64,000 bases of DNA, taken from Gammaproteobacteria bacterium. Lineage in GTDB: Bacteria; Pseudomonadota; Gammaproteobacteria; Granulosicoccales; Granulosicoccaceae. Below, one piece after another: positions 37,226-45,721 of this stretch (position 1 is the first letter of the stretch; every line of letters begins with the position of its first letter). The position numbers were made by a program, and so were the translations under genes. The stretch is from assembly GCA_002746645.1 (NCBI GenBank), contig PDPU01000035.1, forward strand, positions 1 through 64,000. The letters are read 5' to 3'. The notes under the pieces were generated by a model. It worked only from the letters and a program-made list of their open reading frames with translations. It had not been told where the DNA came from and ran no database searches.

Positions 37226-38179
37226 ATGAGTTATTCACTGCGCGGCACACATCTGCTTCGGCAGTTCACGCTGTTCGGACTGACGACACTGCTTTGCCTG
37301 ACCGTACTGCGAGCAGGCTACGGTCTGTGGTATTTCGAACGCATCGATGCCTCGACCACGCTGGCCGACTTCTTTCTTGATGGTCTGCGTTTTGATCTCG
37401 CGCTGATCGGCGGCATGCTGCTGCTTCCCGTGGTGCTCGGCACGTCACTTTCGATGGCCACGGCCACGCGTCGCACGGCGCGCTGGTTCATCAACGGCTT
37501 TCTGTTCTGCAGCCTTGCCCTGGTGCTGTGCCTCGAACTGGTCACGCCGTGGTTTCTCGAAAGCGCCGGCGTGCGTCCTGACCTGCCGCGCCTGACCGAA
37601 CTCGGCAGTCCGGTGGTACTGAACACGGCGGTCGAACAGTTCGGCATACCCTTCGGTGTCGGCGCTCTGCTGGTGCTGATGCTGTTGATTTCCTTTGGCC
37701 TCAGGCTCGAAGTGCTCCGTTTCCTTCGCTATCGCGTGGCCACCTGGCAGGCCGTCGCGATCCTCGTGGCAGGCGGTCTGTTGTGCGTGCTGGCGCTCTG
37801 GTCACGCGTTGATCTGCGCGAGCCGCCGCTGCAACCTGCCGATGCGCGCATCAGCGACAACCCGCTCGTCAACGAACTGGTCATGAATACAGCTTGGAAG
37901 GTGCTGTTCGCCGGATTTCACGAGTCGGTGAACACGCCGCGAACGGCACTGCGCAAGCTGTTGCCTCCGTCGCCGGAAGTCGAAGATGGCGCTGACAGCG
38001 GTACGGCGAAGCCGGAAGCTGCAGCGGCCGACAATGCCGATGGTGCCACGGCAGGTGACAAGGCCAGTGATGACGCGCATGACAAGGCCAGCGATGGCGC
38101 CGATGGCACGGAAGGTGGCACAGGTGGCGGAACGATGCGATTGCAGACGCTCGAGGAAATCGGCGTGAGCACCGAGTAG
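37226..38179 (+). CDS. LTA-synthase-like membrane domain protein lacking the sulfatase domain
   Basis: A 317-residue protein with about five membrane helices (MSYSLRGTHLLRQFTLFGLT through VAILVAGGLLCVLALW). This resembles the N-terminal membrane module of lipoteichoic-acid-synthase-like phosphoglycerol transferases, including a PADARISDNPLVNELVMNTA segment that corresponds to the conserved ASAAFSND-type linker before the catalytic domain. The sulfatase-fold domain, with its metal-binding Thr and PNVVxIxxES motif, is absent: the sequence ends in an Asp/Ala/Gly/Lys-rich tail and a stop. Downstream DNA holds no such domain in any frame. It may be a truncated remnant or a stand-alone membrane module. 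The gene follows glgX. Confidence 0.65.
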   Translation: MSYSLRGTHLLRQFTLFGLTTLLCLTVLRAGYGLWYFERIDASTTLADFFLDGLRFDLALIGGMLLLPVVLGTSLSMATATRRTARWFINGFLFCSLALVLCLELVTPWFLESAGVRPDLPRLTELGSPVVLNTAVEQFGIPFGVGALLVLMLLISFGLRLEVLRFLRYRVATWQAVAILVAGGLLCVLALWSRVDLREPPLQPADARISDNPLVNELVMNTAWKVLFAGFHESVNTPRTALRKLLPPSPEVEDGADSGTAKPEAAAADNADGATAGDKASDDAHDKASDGADGTEGGTGGGTMRLQTLEEIGVSTE

Positions 38180-38182
38180 TAG

Positions 38183-38265
38183 CGGAATCCCGCGTGGCCG
38201 GATCCCGCGTGGCCGGATCCCGCGCGGTCGGATCCCGCGCGGTCGGATCCCGCGTGGTCGGATCC
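38183..38265. repeat. 15-bp tandem repeat array downstream of the membrane protein
   Basis: About five consecutive copies of CGGATCCCGCGTGGC or CGGATCCCGCGCGGT run from 38183 to 38258, followed by a partial copy. The first copy has one extra A. The array lies just after the stop of the truncated membrane gene and before the convergent GH16 gene. Confidence 0.92.
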
Positions 38266-38328
38266 GAGTAGCCGCGTTGGTTCGGCAGGGTCTTGTGTTT
38301 GTCACGAGGCCTGCGGGCCCTGCAGGCC

Positions 38329-39204
38329 TCAGCAGCCTTGCTTGCGTTTCCAGGCGCGTACGTAGTCGATCTGGTATTCGGCCGGAAAGACCGTGCTGAC
38401 ATCCGGCGCGCCGGGCCAGTTGCCGCCGACGGCGAGGTTCAGCAGGAAGTGCACCGGACGGGTGTAATCCTTCGGTGTGGGTTCCGACGACAGCCATCGA
38501 CCATCGAAATACCAGTCGACGCTGTCTTCATCCCAGACAACGCTGTAGAGGTGGAAATCCTCGCTGAGATCGACCTTCATCCGGTGTTCGCTCGAGTACG
38601 AATCGAGTTGCCCTGCCTGATTGGTGTGCAGGGTGGTGTAGAACGTGCGCGGCGCGTGACCGAGATGCTCCATGACGTCGATTTCAGGCAGGATCGACAC
38701 CCCCTTGGGCCACCGCTCGAAACTCGGCAACAGCCAGAAGGCCGACCACAGCCCGCGGCCGTTCGGCACCTTTGCCATGACTTCGAAACGCCCGTATTGC
38801 TGACTGAAGCCGTTTTCGGTGGTCAGTACCCCCGAGAGGTATTCCTGTTCTTCGACGCCTTCCGCGGCGATGCTGGCCGGGCGGCGGTCGGCGCGAATGG
38901 TCAGAATGCCGTCGTCCACCGAGAAAGGCTGGTAACTGCTCTTCGTCGGGTCGACGTAGTACTGAAGTTCTTCGTTGATGATGACATCACGCGGCCAGAT
39001 GTAGCTCGTCTTCCAGCGATAGGTGTCATCGGCATCGGGACTGTGTTCGAGGCGCAGCGTGTCGAAGGATTCGTCGAAGGTCAGTTCCCAGCAGGCATCG
39101 TCGAGAGGCGCTTCGGCGGCAACCGCCGGCCCGGCAACGGCCGGCAAGGCAGGTCCGAGGCCGGCAAACAGGAGGGTCGAGGTAGCTAGGGCGGCGTTCT
39201 TCAT
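38329..39204 (-). CDS. Secreted GH16 family glycoside hydrolase
   Basis: A 291-residue exported enzyme of the laminarinase/ExoK-like GH16 group. A signal peptide runs to about residue 30 (GPAVAAEA). The catalytic motif is EIDVME (nucleophile E174, D176, acid/base E179) followed by HLGHAPR, and the substrate-cleft tryptophans include GRGLWSAFWLLPSF. The C-terminal half ends AEYQIDYVRAWKRKQGC, a typical GH16 closing strand. It lies at the distal end of the exopolysaccharide cluster, where such enzymes trim or shorten the polymer (as ExoK or ExsH). Substrate specificity cannot be read from sequence alone. Confidence 0.88.
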   Translation of the reverse strand: MKNAALATSTLLFAGLGPALPAVAGPAVAAEAPLDDACWELTFDESFDTLRLEHSPDADDTYRWKTSYIWPRDVIINEELQYYVDPTKSSYQPFSVDDGILTIRADRRPASIAAEGVEEQEYLSGVLTTENGFSQQYGRFEVMAKVPNGRGLWSAFWLLPSFERWPKGVSILPEIDVMEHLGHAPRTFYTTLHTNQAGQLDSYSSEHRMKVDLSEDFHLYSVVWDEDSVDWYFDGRWLSSEPTPKDYTRPVHFLLNLAVGGNWPGAPDVSTVFPAEYQIDYVRAWKRKQGC

Positions 39205-39363
39205 GCGGAACTCGATTGGAAGATGGGTTTGCTGCCGGACGGCGTGAATGGCTGCCGGTTCCGGTTTCGGACGCTGGATTGCGGAGGACGCCGGCCTCGG
39301 CTTCAGGCGATGGATCTCAGACGCCGGGCCCGGTACAAGGTTCCCCGAATCGGCGTTGCCGAT

Positions 39364-40398
39364 TCAGGCCTGCGGGTTCGGCGGATTGTCGAGATACCAG
39401 CGCCAGGCGTGTTCGATGCTGGTGGCGACATCCGGGTAGGCGGGCGTCCAGTCGAAGGTCTGCATGGCGAGCGAGGCATCGGCAACGAGTTCGGGCGGGT
39501 CGCCCGCACGGCGGTCAACGAGCTGGTACTCGAAATCGACGCCGGTGATGCGGCGGCAGGCTTCGATGACCTCGAGTACGGTGAAGCCGTGGTTGGTGCC
39601 GAGATTGAAGCGTTCGGCGCCGCCGTCGGGTTTCGCCAGCATGTGTTCGAGCGCCGCGGTGTGTGCCGAGCAGAGATCGTTGACGTGGATGTAGTCGCGG
39701 ATGCAGGTGCCATCGCGTGTCGGGAAATCGCTGCCGAATACCTTGAGTGAGGTTGCCTTCGGATCGCCACCGTTCCTGACGCGCAGGGCCTCGAAGAGAA
39801 TCAGCGGTATCAGGTGGGTTTCGGGGTCGTGGCGTTCGCCGATGCTGCCGTCTTCGGCGCTGCCGGCGGCGTTGAAGTAGCGCAGCGCGACGCTTCTGAA
39901 GCCGTAGGCCACGGCATAGTCGGCCAGGATCTTCTCCACCATGAGCTTCGATTCACCGTAGGGGTTGATCGGTGCCTGTGGCGTTGCCTCGGTGATCGGC
40001 AGCGTCTCCGGCACACCGTAGGTGGCACAGGTGGAGGAGAACACGAGACGCTTGACACCGGCGTCTCTCATGGCATCGAGCAGCGACAGGCTGCCGCCGA
40101 CGTTGTTGCGGTAGTAGAGCGAGGGTTCGGACACCGATTCGCCGACGTAGGCCAGCGCCGCGAAGTGCATGACGGCATCGTAGTCGTGTGCGGCGAGTGC
40201 CTTGTCGAGCGTGCTCCGGTCGGCAAGATCGCCCACGTGCAGTTCGGTATCGCCGATGGCATCGCGGTTGCCACGTTCGAGATTGTCGTAGACAACCGGT
40301 GTGTAGCCCTGCATCTTGAGAAGGCGCACCATGTGCGAACCGATGTAGCCGGCGCCGCCGGTAACGAGAACCTTCCTGCTCATGTTCACGTTGCTCAT
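39364..40398 (-). CDS. galE: UDP-glucose 4-epimerase
   Basis: NAD-dependent SDR enzyme interconverting UDP-glucose and UDP-galactose (or the N-acetyl forms), 344 residues. The Rossmann motif is KVLVTGGAGYIGSH and the active site has NPYGESKLMVEKI (Tyr/Lys) and the preceding SSTCATYG. It starts with ATGA overlapping the stop of the upstream GT2 gene (MSNVNMSRKV; a second ATG at 40383 follows). Supplies UDP-galactose-type donor for the glycosyltransferases of the cluster. Confidence 0.95.
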   Translation of the reverse strand: MSNVNMSRKVLVTGGAGYIGSHMVRLLKMQGYTPVVYDNLERGNRDAIGDTELHVGDLADRSTLDKALAAHDYDAVMHFAALAYVGESVSEPSLYYRNNVGGSLSLLDAMRDAGVKRLVFSSTCATYGVPETLPITEATPQAPINPYGESKLMVEKILADYAVAYGFRSVALRYFNAAGSAEDGSIGERHDPETHLIPLILFEALRVRNGGDPKATSLKVFGSDFPTRDGTCIRDYIHVNDLCSAHTAALEHMLAKPDGGAERFNLGTNHGFTVLEVIEACRRITGVDFEYQLVDRRAGDPPELVADASLAMQTFDWTPAYPDVATSIEHAWRWYLDNPPNPQA

Positions 40399-41393
40399 CG
40401 AAATACTCCGGGTGGGGTTCGGATGGTCGATCGGGGTTCGGGCTCGATGGATTCGAGCGGCCTGCCGCGAAGTGCGACGAAGCGATCGACCAGTTTACGG
40501 TAGAAGCGGGGGGCAAAGCTCTGCAGACTCTGACGGAGCACCCCTTTTGCTGACAGCACACCCTCGCGACGGGCAGCAAGAATGAGTTCGAGTGCCGCCT
40601 TCGGGTTTTCGCGGGCGAGGCCCACGGACTCGAAATGTGAGCGGAAGCCCGCCCAGGCGGCATCCGACATGTGCTCGTGCTGTCCGTGCATCCAGTCGAG
40701 GAAATTGAGGTGTCGGGGTGAGCGGCCCGCGGTCAGCGGCAATTGCGAGAGTGCGTCGTCGCTCAGGACATCATCGTAGAGTGTCCAGGGCTTGTCCAGC
40801 ATGTGGAATTCGATGCCCGTGTGCCAGCAGTCGATGGCGAACTGGTCATTGTCACCGAAGGTGATGGCTTCGTCCCACTGCACCGATGCGCCGAGCGCCT
40901 TCGGAATCACCATGGTGCTGGTCTGGATGAAGGCGCCGTGTACGTAGAGGTAGTCGTAGATGGATTCACCGGTGGCAATCGCGCGATCGGGCTTGACCCA
41001 GTAACGCCCGACACCGCGATCGACGATGATCGGGCCGTAGACAAGGCGTTCGGGATTGTCGACGAGGGCCTTGTCGACCGCTTCGAGAAAGCCCGGGTAC
41101 CAGGCATCGTCGGAGTCGAGAAAGGCGAGGTAGTCACCTCTGGCGATACGCATGCCGTGGTTCCGCGCTGCGGCCGGCCCGGCGTTCGCCTGCTCGCGCA
41201 CCACGATGCGGGCGTCAGCGTAGCTCTGGGCAACTGCCACGCTGCTGTCGGAAGAACCATCGTCGATGATGATCAGTTCGAAATCGCCCTGGCGCTGCGC
41301 GAGACAGCTGTCGATGGTCGCGCGAATCGCCTGCTCGCGGTTGTAGCAGGGCACGATGATCGAGAAACGGGGCGGCTTGCCTGTTGTGCTCAT
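40395..41393 (-). CDS. Family 2 glycosyltransferase
   Basis: A 332-residue GT-A fold enzyme: FSIIVPCYNREQAIRATIDS, the acidic IIIDDGSSDSS motif and the DXD-like FLDSDDAWYPGF near residue 98. The C-terminal part has several amphipathic helices. The gene lies 61 bp after the neighbouring GT gene and overlaps galE by 4 bp. Presumably transfers a sugar to the lipid-linked repeat unit; donor and linkage are unknown. Confidence 0.9.
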   Translation of the reverse strand: MSTTGKPPRFSIIVPCYNREQAIRATIDSCLAQRQGDFELIIIDDGSSDSSVAVAQSYADARIVVREQANAGPAAARNHGMRIARGDYLAFLDSDDAWYPGFLEAVDKALVDNPERLVYGPIIVDRGVGRYWVKPDRAIATGESIYDYLYVHGAFIQTSTMVIPKALGASVQWDEAITFGDNDQFAIDCWHTGIEFHMLDKPWTLYDDVLSDDALSQLPLTAGRSPRHLNFLDWMHGQHEHMSDAAWAGFRSHFESVGLARENPKAALELILAARREGVLSAKGVLRQSLQSFAPRFYRKLVDRFVALRGRPLESIEPEPRSTIRTPPGVFR

Positions 41394-41454
41394 GTCCTGC
41401 TTCGCGGGATTGCTGATGGGGTCGCGCGTGAAATGGCCGGTGACCGCGAGTGTC

Positions 41455-42369
41455 TCATGATGTTTCCGTCCGGCGTCGTTCGCTGCCGCGATGCCCCGCG
41501 AGCTTGCCGAGGAATTTCCAGCGCAGCAGGCGAGCCTCTTCGGCCAGGGGGCGGCTGAAGAGCCCGACCACCGTATAGAGCAGCGACACGGCGCCGAGTC
41601 CGGCGGTCTTCACGCTGCGCACCAGCGATGCGCCGAACCCGGGTTCGAGTTTCTGCATGATGCGCACGCGTGTGCTGTGGATGTTGATGATGCGCGCTTT
41701 CATCCAGTTGTGCGAGAGGCGTGCTGCAATCACGGGTTCGTGCACGATGGCCTGTGACGCCCAGGCCATGCGATGACCTGCCTGCTCCAGTCGGGCGAAG
41801 AAATCGAGATCCTCGCCGCCACTGTGTGCGTAGTGCGAATCGAAGAATTCGGGGCCCATGCCGGCCAGCGCCTCGGGCAGAATCAGGAAATTGCCGGCTG
41901 CCTGCAGCGTGCATGCGGCGCCGTTCGGAAGATTCATGTCGGCACCGAAATAGGGGTTTCGGCGTTGTGCGTCGGTTGCGGAAACCGGAAATGCCGGCAG
42001 TGTCGGGCCACCGACCGCACTGACACCCGTGGTGTCCTGCACGCGTACGAGTTCGGCCAGCCACTCGGGCTCGGGCCACTCGTCGTCATCGATGCAGGCA
42101 ATGACATCCGGTGACAGTTCGAGTGCGCGCGTGAGTGCGCGATTGCGGTTCTCGGAAATGCCGGGGCGTGCCGAGGCGTCCACGCCATGCGTGGGGTGGG
42201 GGTAGTCGGCGGGCAGCGTGTCGAGCACGGCGAGACCCTCGAGTGCCGCTGAGTTGTCGGCCACCACGATCTCGATCTGCCCGTCGAATGCGAGGGTACG
42301 TAGCGCCTGCAGAAGATGCCGCAGACTGTCCGGGCGCTCGAAGGTGCAGATGGCAATGACCGCTTTCAT
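41455..42369 (-). CDS. Family 2 glycosyltransferase (GT2, WcaA-like)
   Basis: A 304-residue GT-A enzyme starting MKAVIAICTFERPDSLRHLL. The acidic motif IACIDDDEWPEPEWL (DxD) and the acceptor region YAHSGGEDLDFFARLEQAGH are visible; a C-terminal hydrophobic segment (AVSLLYTVVGLFSR) may dock it to the membrane. Its start overlaps the stop of the flippase gene by 4 bp (ATGA). Longer upstream frames exist but the internal ATG at 42369 agrees with the overlap and GT2 fold start. Confidence 0.9.
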   Translation of the reverse strand: MKAVIAICTFERPDSLRHLLQALRTLAFDGQIEIVVADNSAALEGLAVLDTLPADYPHPTHGVDASARPGISENRNRALTRALELSPDVIACIDDDEWPEPEWLAELVRVQDTTGVSAVGGPTLPAFPVSATDAQRRNPYFGADMNLPNGAACTLQAAGNFLILPEALAGMGPEFFDSHYAHSGGEDLDFFARLEQAGHRMAWASQAIVHEPVIAARLSHNWMKARIINIHSTRVRIMQKLEPGFGASLVRSVKTAGLGAVSLLYTVVGLFSRPLAEEARLLRWKFLGKLAGHRGSERRRTETS

Positions 42370-43784
42370 GCGCGGGCGCTGCCACTCTCGGCCTCGTTGC
42401 CGGCCGCCGGTGCCAGCGCGCCCGGCGTGCGATTGTTCGGCCTGTGCTCGTTCGTGTCCGGAGTGAACTCGTCCACGTCCACTGAACGCACGCCGTCCGC
42501 GAGCCGCCGGCGCAGCACCCTCGCGATGAACACCGCCATGAAGGCCTCGGCGCCGAGGATGCCGAACAAGGTCCACTCGGGGCGGGTGAAGATGAGCAGC
42601 AGGGCCACGAGCACACCACTGATGACGGCGCCGTAGATGCTGGCCATGGCAAGGATGCGAAAGTCCTTCATCGCCTGCAGCGCTGCACTCGGCGGATTGT
42701 AGGAGGCGGCGAACAGGGTGATGACGGTCCAGAGCGCGACGATGGCGGCCATGGGCCGATCGGCATAGCGCTCGACGTACATGATCTCGTACACCAGTGG
42801 CCAGGCGAGCCACAGAAAGGCGCCGAGAAGGCATACCGCCCCGACCATGGCGAGGGACGTGATGCGGACGGTGCGGCCGACCCGCGGCAGTTCACCGGCA
42901 GCGAGCTGGACGGCAAGCTCCGGCTTGACCATGTTCTGCCAGGTGAGCAGTGCCACGCGTACCGGTCCGAACAGCACCGCGCCTGCCGCAAGCGGCGCGA
43001 ATGCGTCGGCGCCGTTGGTGGCGGTGATGATGAGGCTGTGCGCCTGCATCAGGAAGAGCGTTGTCAGCGACCCTGCCAGCGCCCACTTCGAGGCCTTCCA
43101 GACCCTGCCGTAGTGGCCGCAGGGGGCGAGTTGAAGGAGTGCGCGCGCCGGGGACTCGATGCGGCTGCGCTCGAAGAGCATGGCCACGAGGTTGCCACCG
43201 GCAAGGCCGAGCAGCACGTAGCCAACGGGGAGCGGGCGCATGAACAGCGCCATGAGAGCGATCAGCAGGCTGCCGGCTACCACGTAGGTCATGTCGCCAC
43301 CCGCGGTGACGAGCGGCCGCATGTGGGTGTAGCCGACGCTGCGGCTGTACTGCCTTGCCGCGTAGACGGCCACGAACACCGCCATGCCGATGACGAGGCT
43401 CGCATCGTGTCCGGCGAGAGCGCTGCCTACCAGGCCGGCAACGAGCAGTGCCACGAACAGGAGCACGTTGAGTGTGCTGAACATGGCTTCCTGGGAGCGA
43501 CGTTCCACCGCGTCGGCGAGGACCGGTGTGTAGACCGTCAGCGGGGTCGAAATGAGGGCGTTGTTGACGGCGCCCGCGAACATCGCCAGCACGAAGGCGA
43601 AGGCGAACATGCCGTATTCCCATGGCGTGACGAGGCGCAGCAGGGCGATGTTCAGGGCAAAGTGGAACCCGCTGACGAGCCCTTGCGCGCCGACCGACAG
43701 CAGCAGGCGCGAACGCAGCAGGGAGAGGATGCGCCCGACAGGCGAGTGTGCTGATGCGGCCATGGATCTGTCGGAAGTGTTCAC
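42366..43784 (-). CDS. Polysaccharide flippase (Wzx-like, MATE/PST superfamily)
   Basis: A 472-residue membrane protein with roughly 12-14 helices from LLLSVGAQGLVSGFHFALNI to VALLLIFTRPEWTLFGILGA. The helix organisation and the PWEYGMFAFAFVLAMF region resemble the oligosaccharide flippases that move undecaprenyl-linked repeats across the inner membrane. The N-terminus is short and hydrophilic and the C-terminus carries a disordered Asn/Pro/Ala-rich tail. It overlaps neighbours by 4 bp on both sides (WecG-type GT upstream, GT2 downstream). Confidence 0.88.
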   Translation of the reverse strand: MNTSDRSMAASAHSPVGRILSLLRSRLLLSVGAQGLVSGFHFALNIALLRLVTPWEYGMFAFAFVLAMFAGAVNNALISTPLTVYTPVLADAVERRSQEAMFSTLNVLLFVALLVAGLVGSALAGHDASLVIGMAVFVAVYAARQYSRSVGYTHMRPLVTAGGDMTYVVAGSLLIALMALFMRPLPVGYVLLGLAGGNLVAMLFERSRIESPARALLQLAPCGHYGRVWKASKWALAGSLTTLFLMQAHSLIITATNGADAFAPLAAGAVLFGPVRVALLTWQNMVKPELAVQLAAGELPRVGRTVRITSLAMVGAVCLLGAFLWLAWPLVYEIMYVERYADRPMAAIVALWTVITLFAASYNPPSAALQAMKDFRILAMASIYGAVISGVLVALLLIFTRPEWTLFGILGAEAFMAVFIARVLRRRLADGVRSVDVDEFTPDTNEHRPNNRTPGALAPAAGNEAESGSARA

Positions 43785-44647
43785 GCCGGGCTGTTCGGGC
43801 GGTTCGAGTCATTCTCGCCATGATCAGCCGGGGGAATTGCCGGATGCTCGACACGTGCGCGAAAACCGCGCTTGAGGCCGTTGCCGAGAAAATGAAAGCC
43901 GAGCAGCACCGGTTCGACGAGATAGCGAAAGGCAAAGCGGCGCGGGTTTTCGAGCAGGCGGAAACTCCATTCAAGGCCCAGGCGACCCATCCAGCGTGGC
44001 GGGGTGCGCACTTCGCCGGCCACGTATTCCATGCAGGCACCGCAGGTGAACACGGCGGGGGCCGTGATGCGATGGCGATGCGCGGCGACCCAGGCTTCCT
44101 GCCGTGGCGTGCCGAATCCGACGAGCAGCAGTTTCGTGTCGAGGCGGTTCATCTCGTCGATCACGGCGAGGCTCTCGGCAGAGTCGGTGCTCTGGTCGAA
44201 GTAGCCATCGTGTCCCGCAATGCGGATGCCCGGCACCTTCTCGCGGATGATGTTCATGGCGCGCGCCTGCACTTCGGCATTCTGGCCGACGTGGAATACC
44301 TGCCAGTCGTTGTCGCGTGCGAGTTCCATCATCGGAAAGATGAAGTCGACGTAGGTGAGGCGATGTTCGCGGGAGAGTGACCGGAGGCCGAAAAGCTGCA
44401 TCAGCCAGATGATCGGCATGCCGTCGACCAGCACGGTTTTGCCACTGTAGTGCGCGCGCAGCGAGGCGTCGCTGTAGTAGCTGTAGAGCGAATGAAGGTT
44501 GTGGTAGAAGACCGTGCTCGACGCCGATTCCCTGATCGAACGCGCGATCAGTGCAAGGTAGTCTTCGAGGGTGCCGGGATGCGCCGTGAAGCCGAGCATC
44601 TCGACCTCCGACAGCACGGAGGCAGCGGGAGAGGGTTGGGGGGCCAT
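43781..44647 (-). CDS. WecG/TagA/CpsF-family glycosyltransferase (GT26)
   Basis: A 288-residue enzyme of GT26, the family of N-acetylmannosaminuronic-acid and related lipid-linked transferases. Motifs are LVDGMPIIWLMQLFGLRSL, the HVGQNAEV segment and VGFGTPRQEAWVAAHRHRI. An N-terminal ATG (44647) is used; an internal ATG at residue 17 is possible. It probably adds the second sugar to the lipid-linked precursor. The gene overlaps the flippase by 4 bp and is separated by about 144 bp from the initiating transferase. Confidence 0.9.
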   Translation of the reverse strand: MAPQPSPAASVLSEVEMLGFTAHPGTLEDYLALIARSIRESASSTVFYHNLHSLYSYYSDASLRAHYSGKTVLVDGMPIIWLMQLFGLRSLSREHRLTYVDFIFPMMELARDNDWQVFHVGQNAEVQARAMNIIREKVPGIRIAGHDGYFDQSTDSAESLAVIDEMNRLDTKLLLVGFGTPRQEAWVAAHRHRITAPAVFTCGACMEYVAGEVRTPPRWMGRLGLEWSFRLLENPRRFAFRYLVEPVLLGFHFLGNGLKRGFRARVEHPAIPPADHGENDSNRPNSPA

Positions 44648-44791
44648 GGCCTGATTCTGTTGGGTAGGCTCACGGCATGTCGTGGGCCGCGACGCGAACG
44701 CACGGAAGGCGTGTCTGCTCAGGCCGTCCTTGTGTGAGCCGTGCTCGTGATGAAAACCGGGAACGCTTCCCCGGATGGTGGGGTGACAGGC

Positions 44792-45580
44792 TCAGTAGGC
44801 GTTCTTGTGTACCCAGCCCTTGAAGACGGTGAGCACGAGAATCCTGATGTCGAACCAGAGGCTCCAGTTGCGAATGTACTCGCGGTCGTGTTCGATGCGC
44901 GCCACCATGTCGCCAAGGCGACGGGTTTCACCACGGTAGCCGTTGATCTGAGCCCAGCCGGTGATGCCGGGCTTGACGGTATAACGTGAATTCAGGGAAG
45001 GGATGATGTAGCGGAACTCTTCGTCGAGCTTGAGCGGGTGCGGGCGCGGGCCGACAAGCGACATCGAACCCTGGATGACGTTGAACAGCTGCGGCAGTTC
45101 GTCGAGGCTGGTGCGACGGAGGAAACCGCCGATGCGAGTGACGCGCGGGTCGTCCTTCTGCGCCTGGCGAAACTCGGCGTTGCCGTCCTGATACATGGTG
45201 CGGAACTTGTACACCTTGATGATCTCGCGGTTGCGGCCACTTCTCGACTGGCAGAACAGGGCCGGGCCTGTACTGTCCAGCTTGATCAGGATGGAAATGA
45301 CGGCCATCAGCGGGAACAGGATGGCCAGCGCGATCGAACCGAGGACGAAGTCCTCGAGGCGTTTCAATGCAGCACTGACCCCGGTGATGGCGGGCAGTCG
45401 CGTGTTCTCGACCGAAACAAGCGATCGCCACTGAGCCTTGCTGCCCGCATCGATGACGGGCGCATTGGCACTCGTCTGATCCAGCGATACGGCTGCGGTT
45501 GTGGTTTCGGATATCTTGGCGCTTGCCACGAGGATCTCCCAGGCGTTGGCGGAATCGGATGAAGACTGAGCGTGCCGCAT
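44792..45580 (-). CDS. Undecaprenyl-phosphate sugar phosphotransferase (WcaJ/ExoY type)
   Basis: Initiating bacterial sugar transferase, 262 residues from ATG 45580; the frame is open 129 bp further upstream but the sequence there is not family-like. A single membrane helix ([20 protein letters not shown]) precedes the catalytic core with [32 protein letters not shown] and [16 protein letters not shown], and it closes with [20 protein letters not shown]. The N-terminal 100 residues are polar and lack additional helices, so it is a short ExoY-type protein. Transfers the first sugar-phosphate to undecaprenyl phosphate. Confidence 0.92.
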   Translation of the reverse strand: MRHAQSSSDSANAWEILVASAKISETTTAAVSLDQTSANAPVIDAGSKAQWRSLVSVENTRLPAITGVSAALKRLEDFVLGSIALAILFPLMAVISILIKLDSTGPALFCQSRSGRNREIIKVYKFRTMYQDGNAEFRQAQKDDPRVTRIGGFLRRTSLDELPQLFNVIQGSMSLVGPRPHPLKLDEEFRYIIPSLNSRYTVKPGITGWAQINGYRGETRRLGDMVARIEHDREYIRNWSLWFDIRILVLTVFKGWVHKNAY

Positions 45581-45721
45581 GAATATAGGACACGTATGAG
45601 GAATCGGCGACAGTATATCGGTACTGGCTGTCGAGAACCCGCCAATGGTTCGCAATGCTGCTGTGATTCGTGATGTGATGAGCTGTTCTGCGGTCATTCG
45701 GCAGGACATCGTTGTCTGTTT

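Noticed and set aside
38183..38265. CRISPR-like array
   Set aside because: Units are directly adjacent with no spacers and no cas genes are near; this is a simple tandem duplication.
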